64,000 bases of DNA, taken from assembly GCF_001411555.2 (NCBI RefSeq), contig NC_049903.1, positions 32,529,083 to 32,593,082 of the forward strand, in the 5' to 3' direction. Source of the stretch: Juglans regia. Its lineage: Eukaryota; Streptophyta; Magnoliopsida; Fagales; Juglandaceae. The notes under the pieces are model-generated. The model made no database searches and was not told the DNA's origin. It worked only from the letters and a program-made list of their open reading frames with translations. The position numbers and the translations under genes were made by a program. Positions 48,001-61,465 of the stretch are shown here, in pieces (position 1 is the first letter of the stretch; every line of letters begins with the position of its first letter).

Positions 48001-49190
48001 GGCGCTGCTGGCATGGTTAGAGATTCATGATTTTATTCATGCATGGCAGGTATACGTAAGCTAATGCTAGAAACTCACTGCATCTTCCTCGAAGCTTCAT
48101 TTTTGTACCAAACAGTGCCTAAATTTAAGGACTTCTAATGCTAATTAATTAGGTTGAGGATGTATTAATTAAGGCCATTTTTACTCTCTACATATATTGA
48201 CAGCTCAAGTAATTATTAATTTCTCCTATGTCATATAAATATTTTATTTTATGGCTGGCCTGTCTTATGTTCTTTCTATATATGTATAGATGACATGTGT
48301 TTTACATGCATTAACAGTACGTAATTCTACATAACTGAGAAGTTTAAAATATTACAACATATATAAATAAAGAAAACTCTCTGATTTAATATATATGAGA
48401 TCATTATAGTGATTCTAAATTGCAACAATTTTTGAACTATTCTTCTTATGCACAAATGTGCATTTATATGTATATAAATGTTTTAGACATAAAAAGATTT
48501 CATAAAAATAAATTTACAGATTGAGTACTACTAGGCTTGATGTGGTGTATCAAGTTGTAATATTGATTTATTTTATTATAAAAAAATTTAACATATAAAA
48601 TGAAACTAGATTAATTTATAAATTTAATTTTGTAGTTGTAGCACTTATATATATATATTATATTCATGGTCATTCAAACATGTAACACTATATCTATTAA
48701 TGTCATCAACACAAAATCCATAGTAAGTATAATATTACTCATTATAGGAGATCTGAGTGATGCATATAGCATCTTTTTTAACTAATTAAAATGTGATCGA
48801 TTATGAAATGTAACCAATTAAAGCATTAATGTCGTTGGCTAGCTAGCTGGAAAATTTTCAACTTCATTTGAAGTATATAATTCTGTGCATGCAACTGCGC
48901 GCAATGTGCTGCATGCTAATAATTAATTGAGAAATGTTATAAGGAAGTCTTATACTATACATAATCATCTAATTAATAATATGTGATTTATCATTTTTAT
49001 TATTCTATTTAAACACACATACTTCAGCATTAAGATCAATACAAAAAAAATAAAAAAATCACATGTTAATTAATTCAAATTATGCAGTGATATAAAACTT
49101 CTATATAGAATTTCTCTAATTAATTAATTTAGATAGCGATGAAGAGTTTTTCTTTTTCCAATGCATGGACAGTCAAATACTTTAAGGATC

Positions 49191-49222
49191 ATGCTACAGC
49201 TCCCCGCAGGGAGCTGTAGCAT
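49191..49222. repeat. Perfect 14-bp hairpin at the edge of a foldback element
   Basis: ATGCTACAGCTCCC and GGGAGCTGTAGCAT are perfect complements across four bases (cgca). Confidence 0.9.
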
Positions 49223-49530
49223 ATATTTACATGTGTTTTTTTTTAAGTTGTTTTTTATATAGATTTTTTTAATATTTTTAAAAAATAAAATAAATTTAAA
49301 ATATCATTAAAAACATTTTCTTAATAAAAAAGTAAAAAAAAAATACTTCTTTAATCACGAAGTAAAATAAAAAATATAAATTTTTATATTTTTTATTATA
49401 TTTTTTATTTTACTTCGTGATTAAGAAAATATTATTTAATAATATTATAATTTTTTTTTTAAATATTTAAAAAATCTATATAAAAAAAAATTAAAAAATA
49501 TACATAATAAAATACACCAGAGCTCTAGCG
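49223..49530. mobile_element. Foldback (long palindromic) MITE
   Basis: The element folds on itself about 49395. 'taatcacgaagtaaaataaa' on the left pairs with 'tttattttacttcgtgatta' on the right, and 'tatatagattttttt' pairs with 'aaaaaatctatata'. Outer ends carry 'gagctgtagca' and 'gagctctagc' words. There is no coding content. Confidence 0.7.
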
Positions 49531-52427
49531 CTCATTTTCCATACTATAAATGCCAAAATAGTCGACGGTTTACAACTTAGAAGTTTAAAAACTTCGGTTT
49601 CTGGAAACATCAATAACATTCCTCCACGAGGCCCCATCTTCGCATTAATGAACACAAGTCCAAAGCTAGCTAGCTCTAAATTACTCATGAGATGATCAGC
49701 TGCCTGCATGCACCCCATGTTTTACGGAGTGTCGACGCAACATGTATACATGTATCATTTTCCAAATTAAGGAGGATTCTGTACCGTACGGTATCCACTT
49801 ATGTGATGTTCATACTCTTGAGATACTGTGATCTATAAATTTTGATCTTCAAGAAAACAGCAGAAACGAAAAGAAAAAACTGAAATGATCAGTACTGTAC
49901 CGCGTGACGTAAAAGCTGAACCCAAGAGAGTTCTGATGCTAATTCTTAATTACTACCTACTGCATGGAGCCAAGAAAAACTCGGAAATTACCACGCGTAC
50001 ATGAACTTCTTCTATTTTGTTGGCTTCACATGATATATGCATGTCGTTAACTTGTAAGCTATTTTGATCCACAAAAACATCATCTTACGGTATACCTCGA
50101 TGATTGTCCGGTCTCAAGGATCTCCAAGTTTATACGTTAGCTTTTACGCGGTATGCATTGTTTGTATATCAGTGTCACTTTCCTAATTGCCGTGATGCGA
50201 ATCGCGCGTGCACGATCAACACATGCATTTACAGAGCGCTAGCTATCGCAATTTCTTGTGGCTGGCTAGCTCTCGAAGATATACAGTCCTAGGAGAGAGT
50301 TAGCATGCATTCAACTCACGACCTCCGTACTGTCATATGCATGGGGGAACCTTCGTGGAAACTTCGCGCGCGGGTCCATACAAAAACCAGACGGTTATCC
50401 CTATATAACATGTACTTCTCCATTAATGTTGATCGAAGAAACTCCAAAAGGACAAAATTGCTGGCATTATTGTTTAGGAGGTAGGAAATTAATGATCATT
50501 TGTCCAAAGAAATTAATTAACTTGCAGTCATGAGCCACCTTATATATATATATATATATCATCAACTTCCGGTTACAGCATTTAATTATTAGCCCAATAT
50601 TGTTTGAAAGGCATATTAATTATTGTTTTCCCCCAAGTAAAATTGTGACATGAAAACACTAAGTTCCAAGGTAAGGAAGATAGAAAGAAGCTTCGTCATA
50701 ATAGAACTGTAGAAGTTGATCATACAGCATTGGGTGTCTATAAATATAATTGCCACTCCAAATTTCGTTATGGATGTGAATTTGGCAACAGAAGTCTTTT
50801 GAGCTTTCCACGCTCACGAAAGGTTGGTGCTTACGGGTATGCATATGGTGACTGCTTAGTATTTGATGATGATCCTTTTAAGGTTATATATATATATTTT
50901 ATTTTTAAATAATTATATATGAATGATTTAGTATCCAAGTATATACCTATTTGGTACGCGCATGCAATATATGCTAGCTGGCCCCATCCCCTGGCCTTTT
51001 TTCGAGTCAATCTCTTGCATGGTTAGGTCGATAGTCTTTGGAATTAATATGTTGATTACGTTTCCACATTTTTTGGTCAATTTGGAAATCAACGCGCAAG
51101 TACGTAGCTAGTGTTGGAGATATTTTCTTCTTGTGTTTTCTGTCTGCTAGTTGTTATATATCAAGAAGGATCTGATCCCTTCTCAACATGCAATCATATA
51201 ACAGGTATATGCTTGTCACCATGCATTGCATCAATCATGGGCATGCAACGCCATAGCAAGCTAGCTAGGTAGTTCTTTTTCATTCACTTGGCCTTTTAAA
51301 ATTAGTTGAAATACCCATGCATGTTTAATTCGCCTAATCAAAGGTCTGCCCAAATGCCATATCCATATTGATTAATATTGATCTTCAATGGGTTTCAGGT
51401 TACACCATGACAATTAGTTTACAACGTCGTCCATTAATCTGGCCGACTTTCGGTGCAATTTTGTTGGTTTTCATCAATTTGTTTAGTAATAAGCTGGATA
51501 CGTTGGTCATAAGCGATTTTGATTCTGAGCTTCTGTGTCATCAAGACATTTATGGGAATTAGCTAGGCCGGCATGAGATTTGTAAAGCCGGCACACAAAT
51601 TAAATAGGTGACATAATTATAAGTTTTGTTGTCGTCCTCATCATCATCTATAATATTTGCCGGAATGCATGCATACAATGGCGGAACTAGGATTAATATT
51701 TGCCGGAATGCATGCATACAATGACGAAACTAGGAATTTGTTGTAGGGAAGGCCGAACAAAGTTAAAATTATAATAAAATATTTTTTATTTTATTTTTAA
51801 GTTAAAATAATTTACAAGATCAAAATAATTTTATAGAAGGGATCAAGATAATTTTTTAGAGAGAGGATAAACATAATATGAGATAATATAATCTTATTAA
51901 ATTAAAAAATATATATTTATATTTTTTTTCAAATTTTGGGGGGAAGATGATAGGTCCGCCACTGCATGCATATCTGATATCCCCCATGCTTATCCCCACC
52001 ACCTAGATAGCAGTAAGATCGGGAAGATATATAGCTCCTTCATGTATATCTCAGTACATTATTACTCGAGTGATCCAAAACCAACCCACATGGATGACGG
52101 ATATACAGCCCCATCCCAATCTGGCTAGATTGACATCTAGCAGGCCATGACCATATTTCAACTTCCCACATGCATGTCTGTGTACGTACGCATGGAGCTT
52201 CCGCGAAGTTTCGTATTTTCGCCAATTTCCGGACGATTCTGTGCGGATGATTGACGTATACGTATCGTAACTTATATATATAAAATATAATTGACAAGCA
52301 AACAATAATTGCTAGTACTCATGTTTTGCAAGGCATTAATATTTTGTAGTGTTTTTTTTGTTTGATAGAATGTTTTGCAGTGTTTTAACTTTTAAGTACT
52401 CTTGTTCGTTCTGTATATATATCATGA

Positions 52428-52608
52428 GAAATTATATTTATAATTTTGAATGCGCAAGTATTGTGTAGTTATTTAAAAATAAATAAATAAATATGAAATC
52501 TATATAAAAGGAAATTAATTTTTTAATAATAAATCTTATTTTTTTTAAAACGACTGTATGATATTTATATATTCTACAATTATATATATATCATTACTCA
52601 TGTATTAA
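52428..52608. mobile_element. MITE family 2 copy
   Basis: Begins 'gagaaattatatttataatt', has 'gcgcaagtattgtgtagtt' and 'taataaatcttatttt', and ends 'ctacaattatatatatatca'. Confidence 0.6.
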
Positions 52609-53117
52609 CGTTGACGACTATTCAAACTTTGAAACCGGACGACCCTTGTGACAGTACGAAATTAATATGTGGTGTCCGTGGCTTAGGGAAATATATATAG
52701 ATGCATGCCGGCCTATAATTTGTCTGATAATTGCAACCACTTCGAGCATGCATGGTGCAGAAGAGGGGAGGGGACTGTGGACTCCACAACTTCTCCGGGC
52801 AGCTACCCGGGTCACTTGCTCGGGACTGTGGGGCTCATAGCTCTCTCTCATGCAGTCCCCTCCGAACTGCCGACAATCCAGACAAGGGGTTGCAGGGGAT
52901 ATTTATTAGGGGTGGCTGATGCTACAATGCTATTGGCAACTGTGATTTCCCCGAACTTCCAAGCAAGTTGAGAGCTGAACGGAATCTATTGCGCATGGCA
53001 ACCGCTAGTATCCCTCACGATATTTTTGTCTGCAGCATTGGGGTGTTGATATTTAATTCTACCAGAACCACTTGTTTGCTATGACATTATTAATTTTTAC
53101 TCCATATTTAAAAAAAA

Positions 53118-55012
53118 ATCTTGGATATAGTGTTATGCATTAAAAGTTTTAAGATGATTTATTAAATTAAAAGTTTTATTTAGAATTGATTTGCAAATGA
53201 AAATTTTGATTAAAGATGTGAAAAAGTTGACTTTTAAACAAATATTTTTTAAATGATAAATTATATTAAGTATTTTTTATATTGAACATATTCAATGAGA
53301 GTTTAATTATCTTCTTGATTTTCTTTTTAGAGAATTTTTATAAGGAAAATCACGTCATATCTCATCAAAATTCTGAGTAAAATCTAAATCTTCATATGTT
53401 AGACCACCATCTCTTACTTTTCATTCACTGTGTCCTTCTATAACTTCAAAATCCTATGCGGTACTATGATCATTACCGCCAATACCGCCAGTATGTAAGA
53501 CCATCCTACAATCAATTCTCACCATTATCTTCTACAAGATTACCAACCTATTCAAAACTAGCATAACAGTATCTTATTCTTCCACTCATTCTCAAATCAT
53601 AAACCCTCCACCCATATCACTCCCCTCAACTTCCTCTATCATTATTAAACCACACTGACATCCAGTTTCTCCGATAGAATCCGAGATCCAACATTTCACT
53701 GAATCTTAACAACACTCAATGCTTTTCTTCTTCCCGACTAGCATTATATTCTTCAAAATATTAAGAAAACTCAACATTTTTATGAATTCATATTAGTAGA
53801 TATAGATTTGATTATTATATTTGAGCTCCCATGCAGTCTGAAAATCTAACATTCTCCCCCCTTCACCTGCTATCATTGACTTTCACAAAGTTACCATTAA
53901 GCAAGTTCTTACTATAGAGCAATGGAGAAAAAACTCTTATTAGCTAAAAAGATTTACCCCGACATATGACCCTCCGTATTTTGATTATTATGATTACCAA
54001 CAGGCATAGATGAAAACTTTTTTGAAATAAAAAAAAGAAATCTACTTCATCTATATATGGTTTCTTCATTTTGATAAATTACAGACGGTAAAAATACTCC
54101 CGCTATGTTTTTTACTATGGTGAAAATATTATGGACCATAATTTCTCTTCTTCCTATCCCACTCCAAGAGAGTTTTAAAATTTTCTCATCTCAAAATGAT
54201 TATCCTTCTACATTGGAACATTGCCCTACTCTTTTTGTATTTTTTCTAAAGACAAAATTAAATTGGATCATGAATGAGAATATGTTATTAGCCCACATCA
54301 CTCTTCCCACAATGTCAAGTTCTTAGCTCATCAAGTTTATATCAAATGGTGGGAAAAATATAATTATAATCATATTGTAAAGATGTTCACCCAAATTACC
54401 AAAGCTCTTGAAGTTCTAGTTTACCGCAGCAGATTCCAAGCCCAATTAGTATCGATAACAAACATAAATGAATTAAAGAAACTAGCAGAAGCAATGTGAC
54501 AATTCTCCAACAGTGATGATGAGGAAGATCCATCATTAGGACAGTCTTAGCTAGATTATCTCCAGCACAACATGTGTCTCCATCATAGCAGACTGGATTA
54601 TCTCCAGCCCAACAGGCCTCCCCTTCGTAGGCCTTTTCTCTCCAGCCAATTCATCTAATTCAAGAAGCCCAAGATCTATTTGACCTAGATCTCTCAAATT
54701 ATAATTCTCAGACTGCATCATAAAGAAGATGTGAACTCTTCAATTATCCGAGACAATTTTCATTAATATTTCAACAAACGCAATGAGACGAGGGAATCTC
54801 ATCAATTATTATCATTGTCTAACCGATGCTACAAGACAAACAACTTTCAGATAAAGAAATTATCATTATTAACTTTTGCTGTTTTAGTCATTGCATAAAG
54901 ACAAACGGTCTCGTCAATTATCATTTCAGCTGACACATCAATTATCATATTACTGTACATTTTTATTGCTTGGGTGTCTATAAAAGGAGAATTGAGGACT
55001 GAAGGAGGGCAT
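53118..55012 (+). mobile_element. Endogenous pararetrovirus locus 2, left arm
   Basis: Starts inside the RNase H domain (53130-53330), which matches 10600-10828 and is broken by stops. A downstream viral region (53340-54600) follows, and then a non-coding region with a TATAAAAGG box at 54979-54987, as expected of a pararetrovirus promoter. Everything from 53118 to 55012 is repeated in reverse order on the other side of a 29-bp centre. The arm is truncated on its 5' side, so reverse transcriptase and protease are missing. All frames are disrupted. Confidence 0.75.
54979..54987 (+). promoter_or_regulatory. Pararetroviral TATA box (left arm)
   Basis: TATAAAAGG within 'gtgtctataaaaggagaatt'. The mirrored site in the right arm reads TATTAAAAG on the minus strand and is therefore mutated. 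Caulimovirids drive their genomic RNA from one such promoter. Activity here is not shown. Confidence 0.5.
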
Positions 55013-55041
55013 TGTAATTTCTTCTTCATGTCTTTCGCTAG
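55013..55041. other. Centre of the pararetroviral inverted repeat
   Basis: Twenty-nine bases separate the arms. 'aggagggcatt' ends the left arm and its complement 'aatgccctcat' opens the right arm at 55042. Confidence 0.75.
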
Positions 55042-56739
55042 AATGCCCTCATTCCATCCTCAATTCTCTTTTAATAGACATCCAAATAGTAAAAATGTAT
55101 AGTAATGTGATAATTGATGTGTCAACTAAAATGTCTTTCGCTCGTCAGCTGAAAATGATAATTGATGGGGCCGTTTGTGTTGGTGCGTTAGTTGAAACAG
55201 TAAAAGTTAAAAATGATAATTTCTTTAGCCGAAAGATGTTTGTCTTCTTGTGTTGGCTGGAAATGAATAATAATTGATGAGATTCTCATGTCTAGTTGCG
55301 TCTGCTGAAATAATGAAAGTTGTCTTGATAATTGAATAGTTTACATTTTCTTTATGATGTAATCTGATAATTATAATATGAAAGATCTAGGTCAAATGGA
55401 TCTTGAATTTCTTGAATTATATGAACAGGCTGGAGAGAAAAGGCCTACGAGGGGAAGGCCTGTTGGGCTGGGGATAATCTGGTCTACTATGATGGACAAG
55501 TCTATTGTGCTGGAGATAATCTGGCCTGAAACTGTCCTAATGGTGGATCTTCCTCATCATCATTGTTAGAGACTTGTCACATTGCTTAAGCTAGTTTCAT
55601 TAATTCCTTTCTGTTTGTCATTGATGCTAATTGGGCTTAAAATCTACTGTGCTGAACTAGAATTTTAGGAGTTTTAGTAGTTTGGGAGAACATCTTAACA
55701 ATATGATTGTAATTATACTTTTCCCACCATTTGATGGAAACTTGACGAGCTAAGAACTTGACATTATGGGAAGAGTGATGTGGGCTAATAACATATTCTC
55801 ATTTCATGATCTAATTTAATTTTATCTTTAAAAAAAATAAAAGAAGAGAAGGACAATGTTTCAATGCAGGAGGATAATCAATTTGAGATGAAAATTTTTT
55901 AAAAATATCTTAGGATACGATAGGAAGAAGAGAGATTTATGGTCCATAATATTCTCACCACAGTAAAAATCATAGCGATAATATTTTTATCTCCTGTAAT
56001 TTGTCAAAAGGGAGAAACCGGGAATGATGTAGATTTTTGTTTCGTTTCAAAAAAAATTTTGTTCATACCTGTTGATAATCATAATAATCAAAATATGAAG
56101 GGTCATATGGCTAGGAAAATCTTGTTAGCAAATAAAGATTTTTTTGCCATATTGCTCTTGAATAAGAACTTGCTTAATGGTCACTTTGTGAAAGGCAATG
56201 ATAGGAGGTAAAAGGGGAGAAGGTTAGACTTGTAAACTGCATGGGATCTTAGAGATAATAATCAAATATGTGTCTACGAAGTCATAAAAATGTTGAGTCT
56301 GTTTAATAAATTGAGGAATATAATGCCAATCAGGAAGAAGAAAAGCATTGAGTAATTGTTGAGGTTCAATGAAATGTTGGATCTCAGATTCTATTGGAAA
56401 AATGGATGCCAGTGTGGTTTAATAATAATGGAGGAAGCTGAGGACTGTTATAATGGTGGAGGGTTTATGATTTGAGAATGAGTGAAAGAAGAAGATGTTG
56501 CTTTTGAATAGGTTGGTAAATCTTGTAGAAGATAATGGTGACAATTGATTGTAGGATGGTCTTACCGGTAGTAATGATCCTAATACGTTGTAGGGTTTTG
56601 AAGTTGCAGAATGACACAGTGAAAGATAAAGAGAAAATGGTGGCCTAGCATATGAAGATTTGGACTTTACTCAAAATTTTGATGATGACCTGATTTTCTT
56701 TGTAAGAATTCTCAGGAAAGAAAACTAGAAAGAGAATTA

Positions 56740-57134
56740 GGTCTCATTTGGTTACATAGATGAAATGAAATGAGATGAAAAATCTGTGAATAGTAGTGAG
56801 ATAATTTGTGAATAGTAGTGAAATTGTTTAAGTTAAGATGTTTAATGGAGTTTTAAGAAATGAGAGAAAAAATTTAATAAAAGTATTATAAAGTTAAAAT
56901 ATCTTTAGAATATAATTTTTAATATTATTTTTGTTTTGGAATTTGAAAAAATTGAATTGTTTTTTATATTTTGTTTGAAAGTTTGGAAAAATTGTAATTA
57001 TTAGGTAATGATTAGATGAAAAAGTTAAGAAGTTGAAAATTTAAAAATTTGAAATTGAAAAGTATTTGTGTTTGAATGGTGTTTGGATGTTGAGATGAGA
57101 TGAGTTGAGACCATCTGTGAAACCAAACGGGACC
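56740..57134. mobile_element. MITE family 1, long form, with TTA duplication, inside the right arm
   Basis: Ends 'ggtctcatttggttacatag' and 'gtgaaaccaaacgggacc' form terminal inverted repeats. TTA lies at 56737-56739 and 57135-57137. The matching point in the left arm (about 53302) has a single TTA and no insertion, which gives a direct empty-site control. Confidence 0.85.
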
Positions 57135-58494
57135 TTAAACACTCATTTAATATGCTTAATGTAAAAATACTTAATATAACTTGTCATCTAGCAAATATTT
57201 GTTTAGAAATCAAGTTCTTCACATCTTTAATCAAAATCTTATTGACTGATTTGCAATAATTCTAAATAAAAACTTTTTGTTTAACAAACCATTTTGAAAA
57301 TTTGAAATACATAATACAATAGCCAAGACTTCTTTTTTAATCATACTATAATTTTTTTGAGTAAGATTCTAACATCCGGAATGAAAATGAATAATTTGTT
57401 AAGGATTAGAAGATAATTTTTGTTTTAATATTCATTCATAATCAAGGTGAGAGATATCTGTTTCAACAATGCTAAAAAGTATGAGAAGGGAGTCCTAAGC
57501 AAGGGAGTTGTTTAACATGAGACTTAATTTCTTTTATAATACTTGTATGCTTTTCTGTCCACGAAAGTGGATTCTTTTTTAATATTTTAAATAAAGATTT
57601 ACATAATGGTATAAGAGATTGATAAAAATTAGAAATATGGTTAAGGCTTCCTAAAAATCTTTGTAATTATTGCTTATCCTTAATTTCATCTAGAACTTTT
57701 TCAGCAAATTCTATTACTCTACTAATAGGTGTGATAGTTCCTTGATAAATAATTAAATATTATGCCTTAGAAATCTAATTTTGTTTTGAAATAATTTTAT
57801 TTTGGGTGATGAAACTACTAATTCATTTTTTCTAATCATCTGAACAAAAATATTTAAATATTTTCAGTGTTGTTCAATAGACGAAGAAAAAATTACTACA
57901 TCATCTATGCAAACTATTGAGAAATGAGTGAAATGGGTAAATATTTCATTCATAATATTTTGAAACTCACTTGGAGCATTTTTAATCCAAATGGCATGAC
58001 GTTTTATTCTTAATGTCCGAATAGGACTATAAAAATTGTTTCATAACGATTCTTTTCAGCAATTTGGATTTACCAAAAATTCATTTTTCATATCAAATTT
58101 TGAGAATATAGTAGCATTATAAAGTCGAGAGAATAAATATTATTTTATTAGAAATCAGATAACGAATCCATTGTAATACTTTATTTAATGGTTTATAATT
58201 AATTACCAATTGAGGAACTCCTCATTTTAATTCTTCTTATTTTTTTAACATAAAAGATAACACAACTCCATAGTGAGTTACTTTATCTAATTAATCATTT
58301 CGTTAATAAGCCACTAATTTCTTTTTTGTAGAATTCTAAGAGTCTATTATTCATTTGAATTGGTAGTTCAGATATTTTTTTTAATTAATTTTTTGTCATA
58401 TGGTTATTCAATTATGAGTTTTGCTACTTATCATACACCACACTTATTTTTATTTATTTTTTTAGTTTTATTCTTCCTAAACTAATTGAGTTCT

Positions 58495-58582
58495 TCTACT
58501 CATCATTCATACACCACACATTTGGTAAGAGATAAAAATTAAAAAAATTATGTGTGGTATGTGGTGTGAGGATAATGAGTAG
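58495..58582. mobile_element. Small foldback MITE in the right arm
   Basis: 'tctactcatcattcatacac' pairs with 'tatgtggtgtgaggataatg' and 'agtaga', forming an imperfect hairpin of about 88 bp. A partial copy of its end, 'catacaccacac', lies at 58432. Confidence 0.6.
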
Positions 58583-58908
58583 AATTTTTCTTCAATTATA
58601 TGTTGTTTTATATTCCAAAAAGTATTTGGCAAACTAAAGCATATTTCTTTTTCTATTATTGTCTTGAAATTATTAACATTTTGAATCAATAATGGATCCA
58701 ATTGTTCTTCAATTCTTTTATATTTTAATTCTTATTTTAGAAAATTTATTTAGTTTTTTCCATATTGATTTTATGTTTTGTTAGATAATTGATTTCTTTG
58801 GTTAATGAAGTATTTTTTAGATAATTTATTTCATTTGAAAAAAATGAAAATAAAAGTCTATATTGAATTTCTTGTCCTAATATATTACTGGAAACTCTTT
58901 CATCTATT

Positions 58909-58911
<3 letters not shown>

Positions 58912-58956
<45 letters not shown>
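58912..58956. repeat. (TA)n microsatellite
   Basis: Uninterrupted TA run immediately beyond the recognisable end of the pararetrovirus right arm. Confidence 0.95.
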
Positions 58957-58957
<1 letters not shown>

Positions 58958-61424
58958 TAGGTCGGGAGCAACATGCAAAGCATGTTGCCTAGTTGAGTGA
59001 AACAATTTTCTTTTATAAATATAATATGATTTAAAAAAAAAAGAATTAATGAACAATTTAATGATTGAAAAATAAATAAATTTTAGCAAATATAGAAATA
59101 AAAAATATAATAATTAGAGAGAATGGAACAGTAGATCAATATTGATTAATGTTGCCATTTTTAGAGTTGACAAAGACATAAGAAAAGAAAAAATCACTTT
59201 TACCCCTTATCACATAATATCTTATCATTCATAGGTCATATATGCATATGTGTGATATTGTTTATTATAATTTATCTGGGTGAGTCACTTAATTAAATTG
59301 TATCAGATATTCTTTAAAATTAGATAATGATCAACAAATATTATATCAACTTATAAAAAAGATTAAATTTATCTACACATATATCAACTTATTTACATTT
59401 AAATATATCTCAATAAAATTATAAAACAATATTGTTCACATATCAAAAATCATTTGATATCACCCAACATCCAAACATAGTACTATCATGCAAATTACAT
59501 CCACTAATAAAATAAGTTTAATTACGTAATATAAGATAATAGCATCACATATCAATATTGTGGCCCCGATAGCTCGGCCCCATGCTTTGTACCGTCATTC
59601 TTTTCATTATTCATAGTGACTAAAAAGTAGAAAATATTATTACATAAAAGTCTGATAGTGATATTGACGTTCTATTAGTACTCCATTTCCCTTTCCTTTT
59701 CTCTCCCAATAATATATCTTTTTTATTATTATTATTAGATTCTCTCTTGACAGTCCCACCACAAACAACATCCAACCCCTACATTTCCCTCTCAATAAAT
59801 TTTATCATTTTTAATGTCTTTGTTATTGAAGATCTCAAATCATGACAATATCCAATATTGCAAAGCTTGGCCAAACATCGAGAATTTTGTTTGTACGAAC
59901 CTACGGCTTGGGTAACCAAAAAATAAAAAACTCTTGCTCAACGATATCTTTTGGCCAGACTAAAATGAAATAAAAAAAAAACGCACGCGGACCCACACAA
60001 AGAAAAAGAAGAAAACGTACAACTTGGTTCTTCCCTAAGAACATTTAATTAATATTGGTTATTCCTATTCCGTTTATTGTTTAAGAAACGCATATAAAGA
60101 AAGAATTAAATTTCACAAAATGTTTTCTTTTAAGCTGTTCACATCACAACTTTACCAGTCACAATTCTTATCTTGAATAATTGTACCCATCAATTTGTTC
60201 ATCCATTATAAAACAAAACGATCATAATTTAAAACATTATCATTATTTAAAACATTATCATTCGGCAATTAAGTGTAATTTAACACTGCCTTTGGAGTCT
60301 ATCGGTGGTGGTTGACCACCACATGGGATCAGAATTTTGACTAAATTATATGGATATACATATGAGAGATGTTAAAATCAATTCCACCAAATTTGGATCA
60401 TAACATATTTTTACAATTCATTCATTTACGTGCAGGGAAGTTAAGGAGAAAAATAAGGTTTTGTTTGATTCTCGAGAAAAGTAAATGAATAACACTTGAA
60501 GAATAGCCTCTTATTACATTAAGAAAATATAATAAGCATGTCATACAACAGATAAAAATTCAGTAACCTAAACCTTGCCATGACAATCGCCATTTCCATA
60601 TTTAGAGATTGCTTCACAAACAACTCATAATTACATGGTTTGTGGAAGAAGCTTGCCAACCAAGTCTCATTCCAGATCCGGCTAGTCACATAGTTGCAAT
60701 AACGGAAATTGAAGCATAAATAATTAGACTCGTATTAGTGAAATTTCACAAAGTAAAAACAAACTAACAGTCTCCTCCACTAATAAATATTGATTGACAA
60801 CATCACTGACCACCTCTGAAAGAAAAAATATTTCAACTGAGATACTTTTATTGATGAGCCAAAAAAGGTGCAATCTAAGTACAAGGGAGTCGTTCAATAG
60901 ATACACCTACGCTTTTTTATATAAATAAAATAAAATTTTATTAGAACAAAGAGCAAACATTAATATAGTCCTAAAAACTAAAACTGAAAGAACATATCTA
61001 TGCTACCATCCATTATAAAGTGTTCTAAAAAAGAAATCTAAATAAAACCTTTTAGCTTGCTGCTCCTCTAATTCTCTTGTTCTGAATATAAGTTAAACTC
61101 CCTGAAAAATAAAAATAAAAAATCTATAACCCATAATAAAAGAAATCAAGAAATTCAAAACAAGAAGGGAATTTAAGAGAAAAATTGCAGACATTAAATA
61201 CAACGAGGTATTGACTGGTAAATGTAATACACGAAGCAGAAGACAGACTCGCTGGAATTGTTTCCAAGACTTTAGATACATTTGCGGAGGGCAGCCTTCC
61301 CTTCCACAAAAAGGAAAACTATTGAAACTCCAATCACCTTATGATAAAAGATCCAAGGTAAAGTCTGCTCTAGACCAGCAGAAGTGCTTGTTGTAATATA
61401 TATCTAGCATACAATAAAATTGCA

Positions 61425-61427
<3 letters not shown>

Positions 61428-61462
<35 letters not shown>
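61428..61462. repeat. (GA)n microsatellite
   Basis: GA run of about 17 units. Confidence 0.95.

Positions 61463-61465
<3 letters not shown>

Larger units (their letters stand above)
48010..53117. other. Gene-poor intergenic region
   Basis: Five kilobases of AT-rich DNA with many 'catgcatg' and 'agctagct' words. The short frames (49491-49718, 50104-50292, 50730-50912, 51368-51562, 52705-52971) match no protein I recognise and lack support. A partial direct repeat, 'atttgccggaatgcatgcat', occurs at 51655 and 51699. MITE copies lie at 48490, 49191 and 52428. Confidence 0.5.
55042..58905 (-). mobile_element. Endogenous pararetrovirus locus 2, right arm (minus strand, longer)
   Basis: Reading the minus strand from 58905 down, the sequence matches remnant 1 from the post-protease segment ('taatatattaggacaagaaa' type) through reverse transcriptase. 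The catalytic box lies near 57897-57908, its first residue changed to Cys. It continues through RNase H (about 57330-57180) and the downstream region to the promoter. Two MITEs interrupt it, at 56740-57134 and about 58495-58582. Stops and deletions affect every domain. The first 2.3 kb from the centre mirror the left arm; the remaining part has no partner there. Confidence 0.75.
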
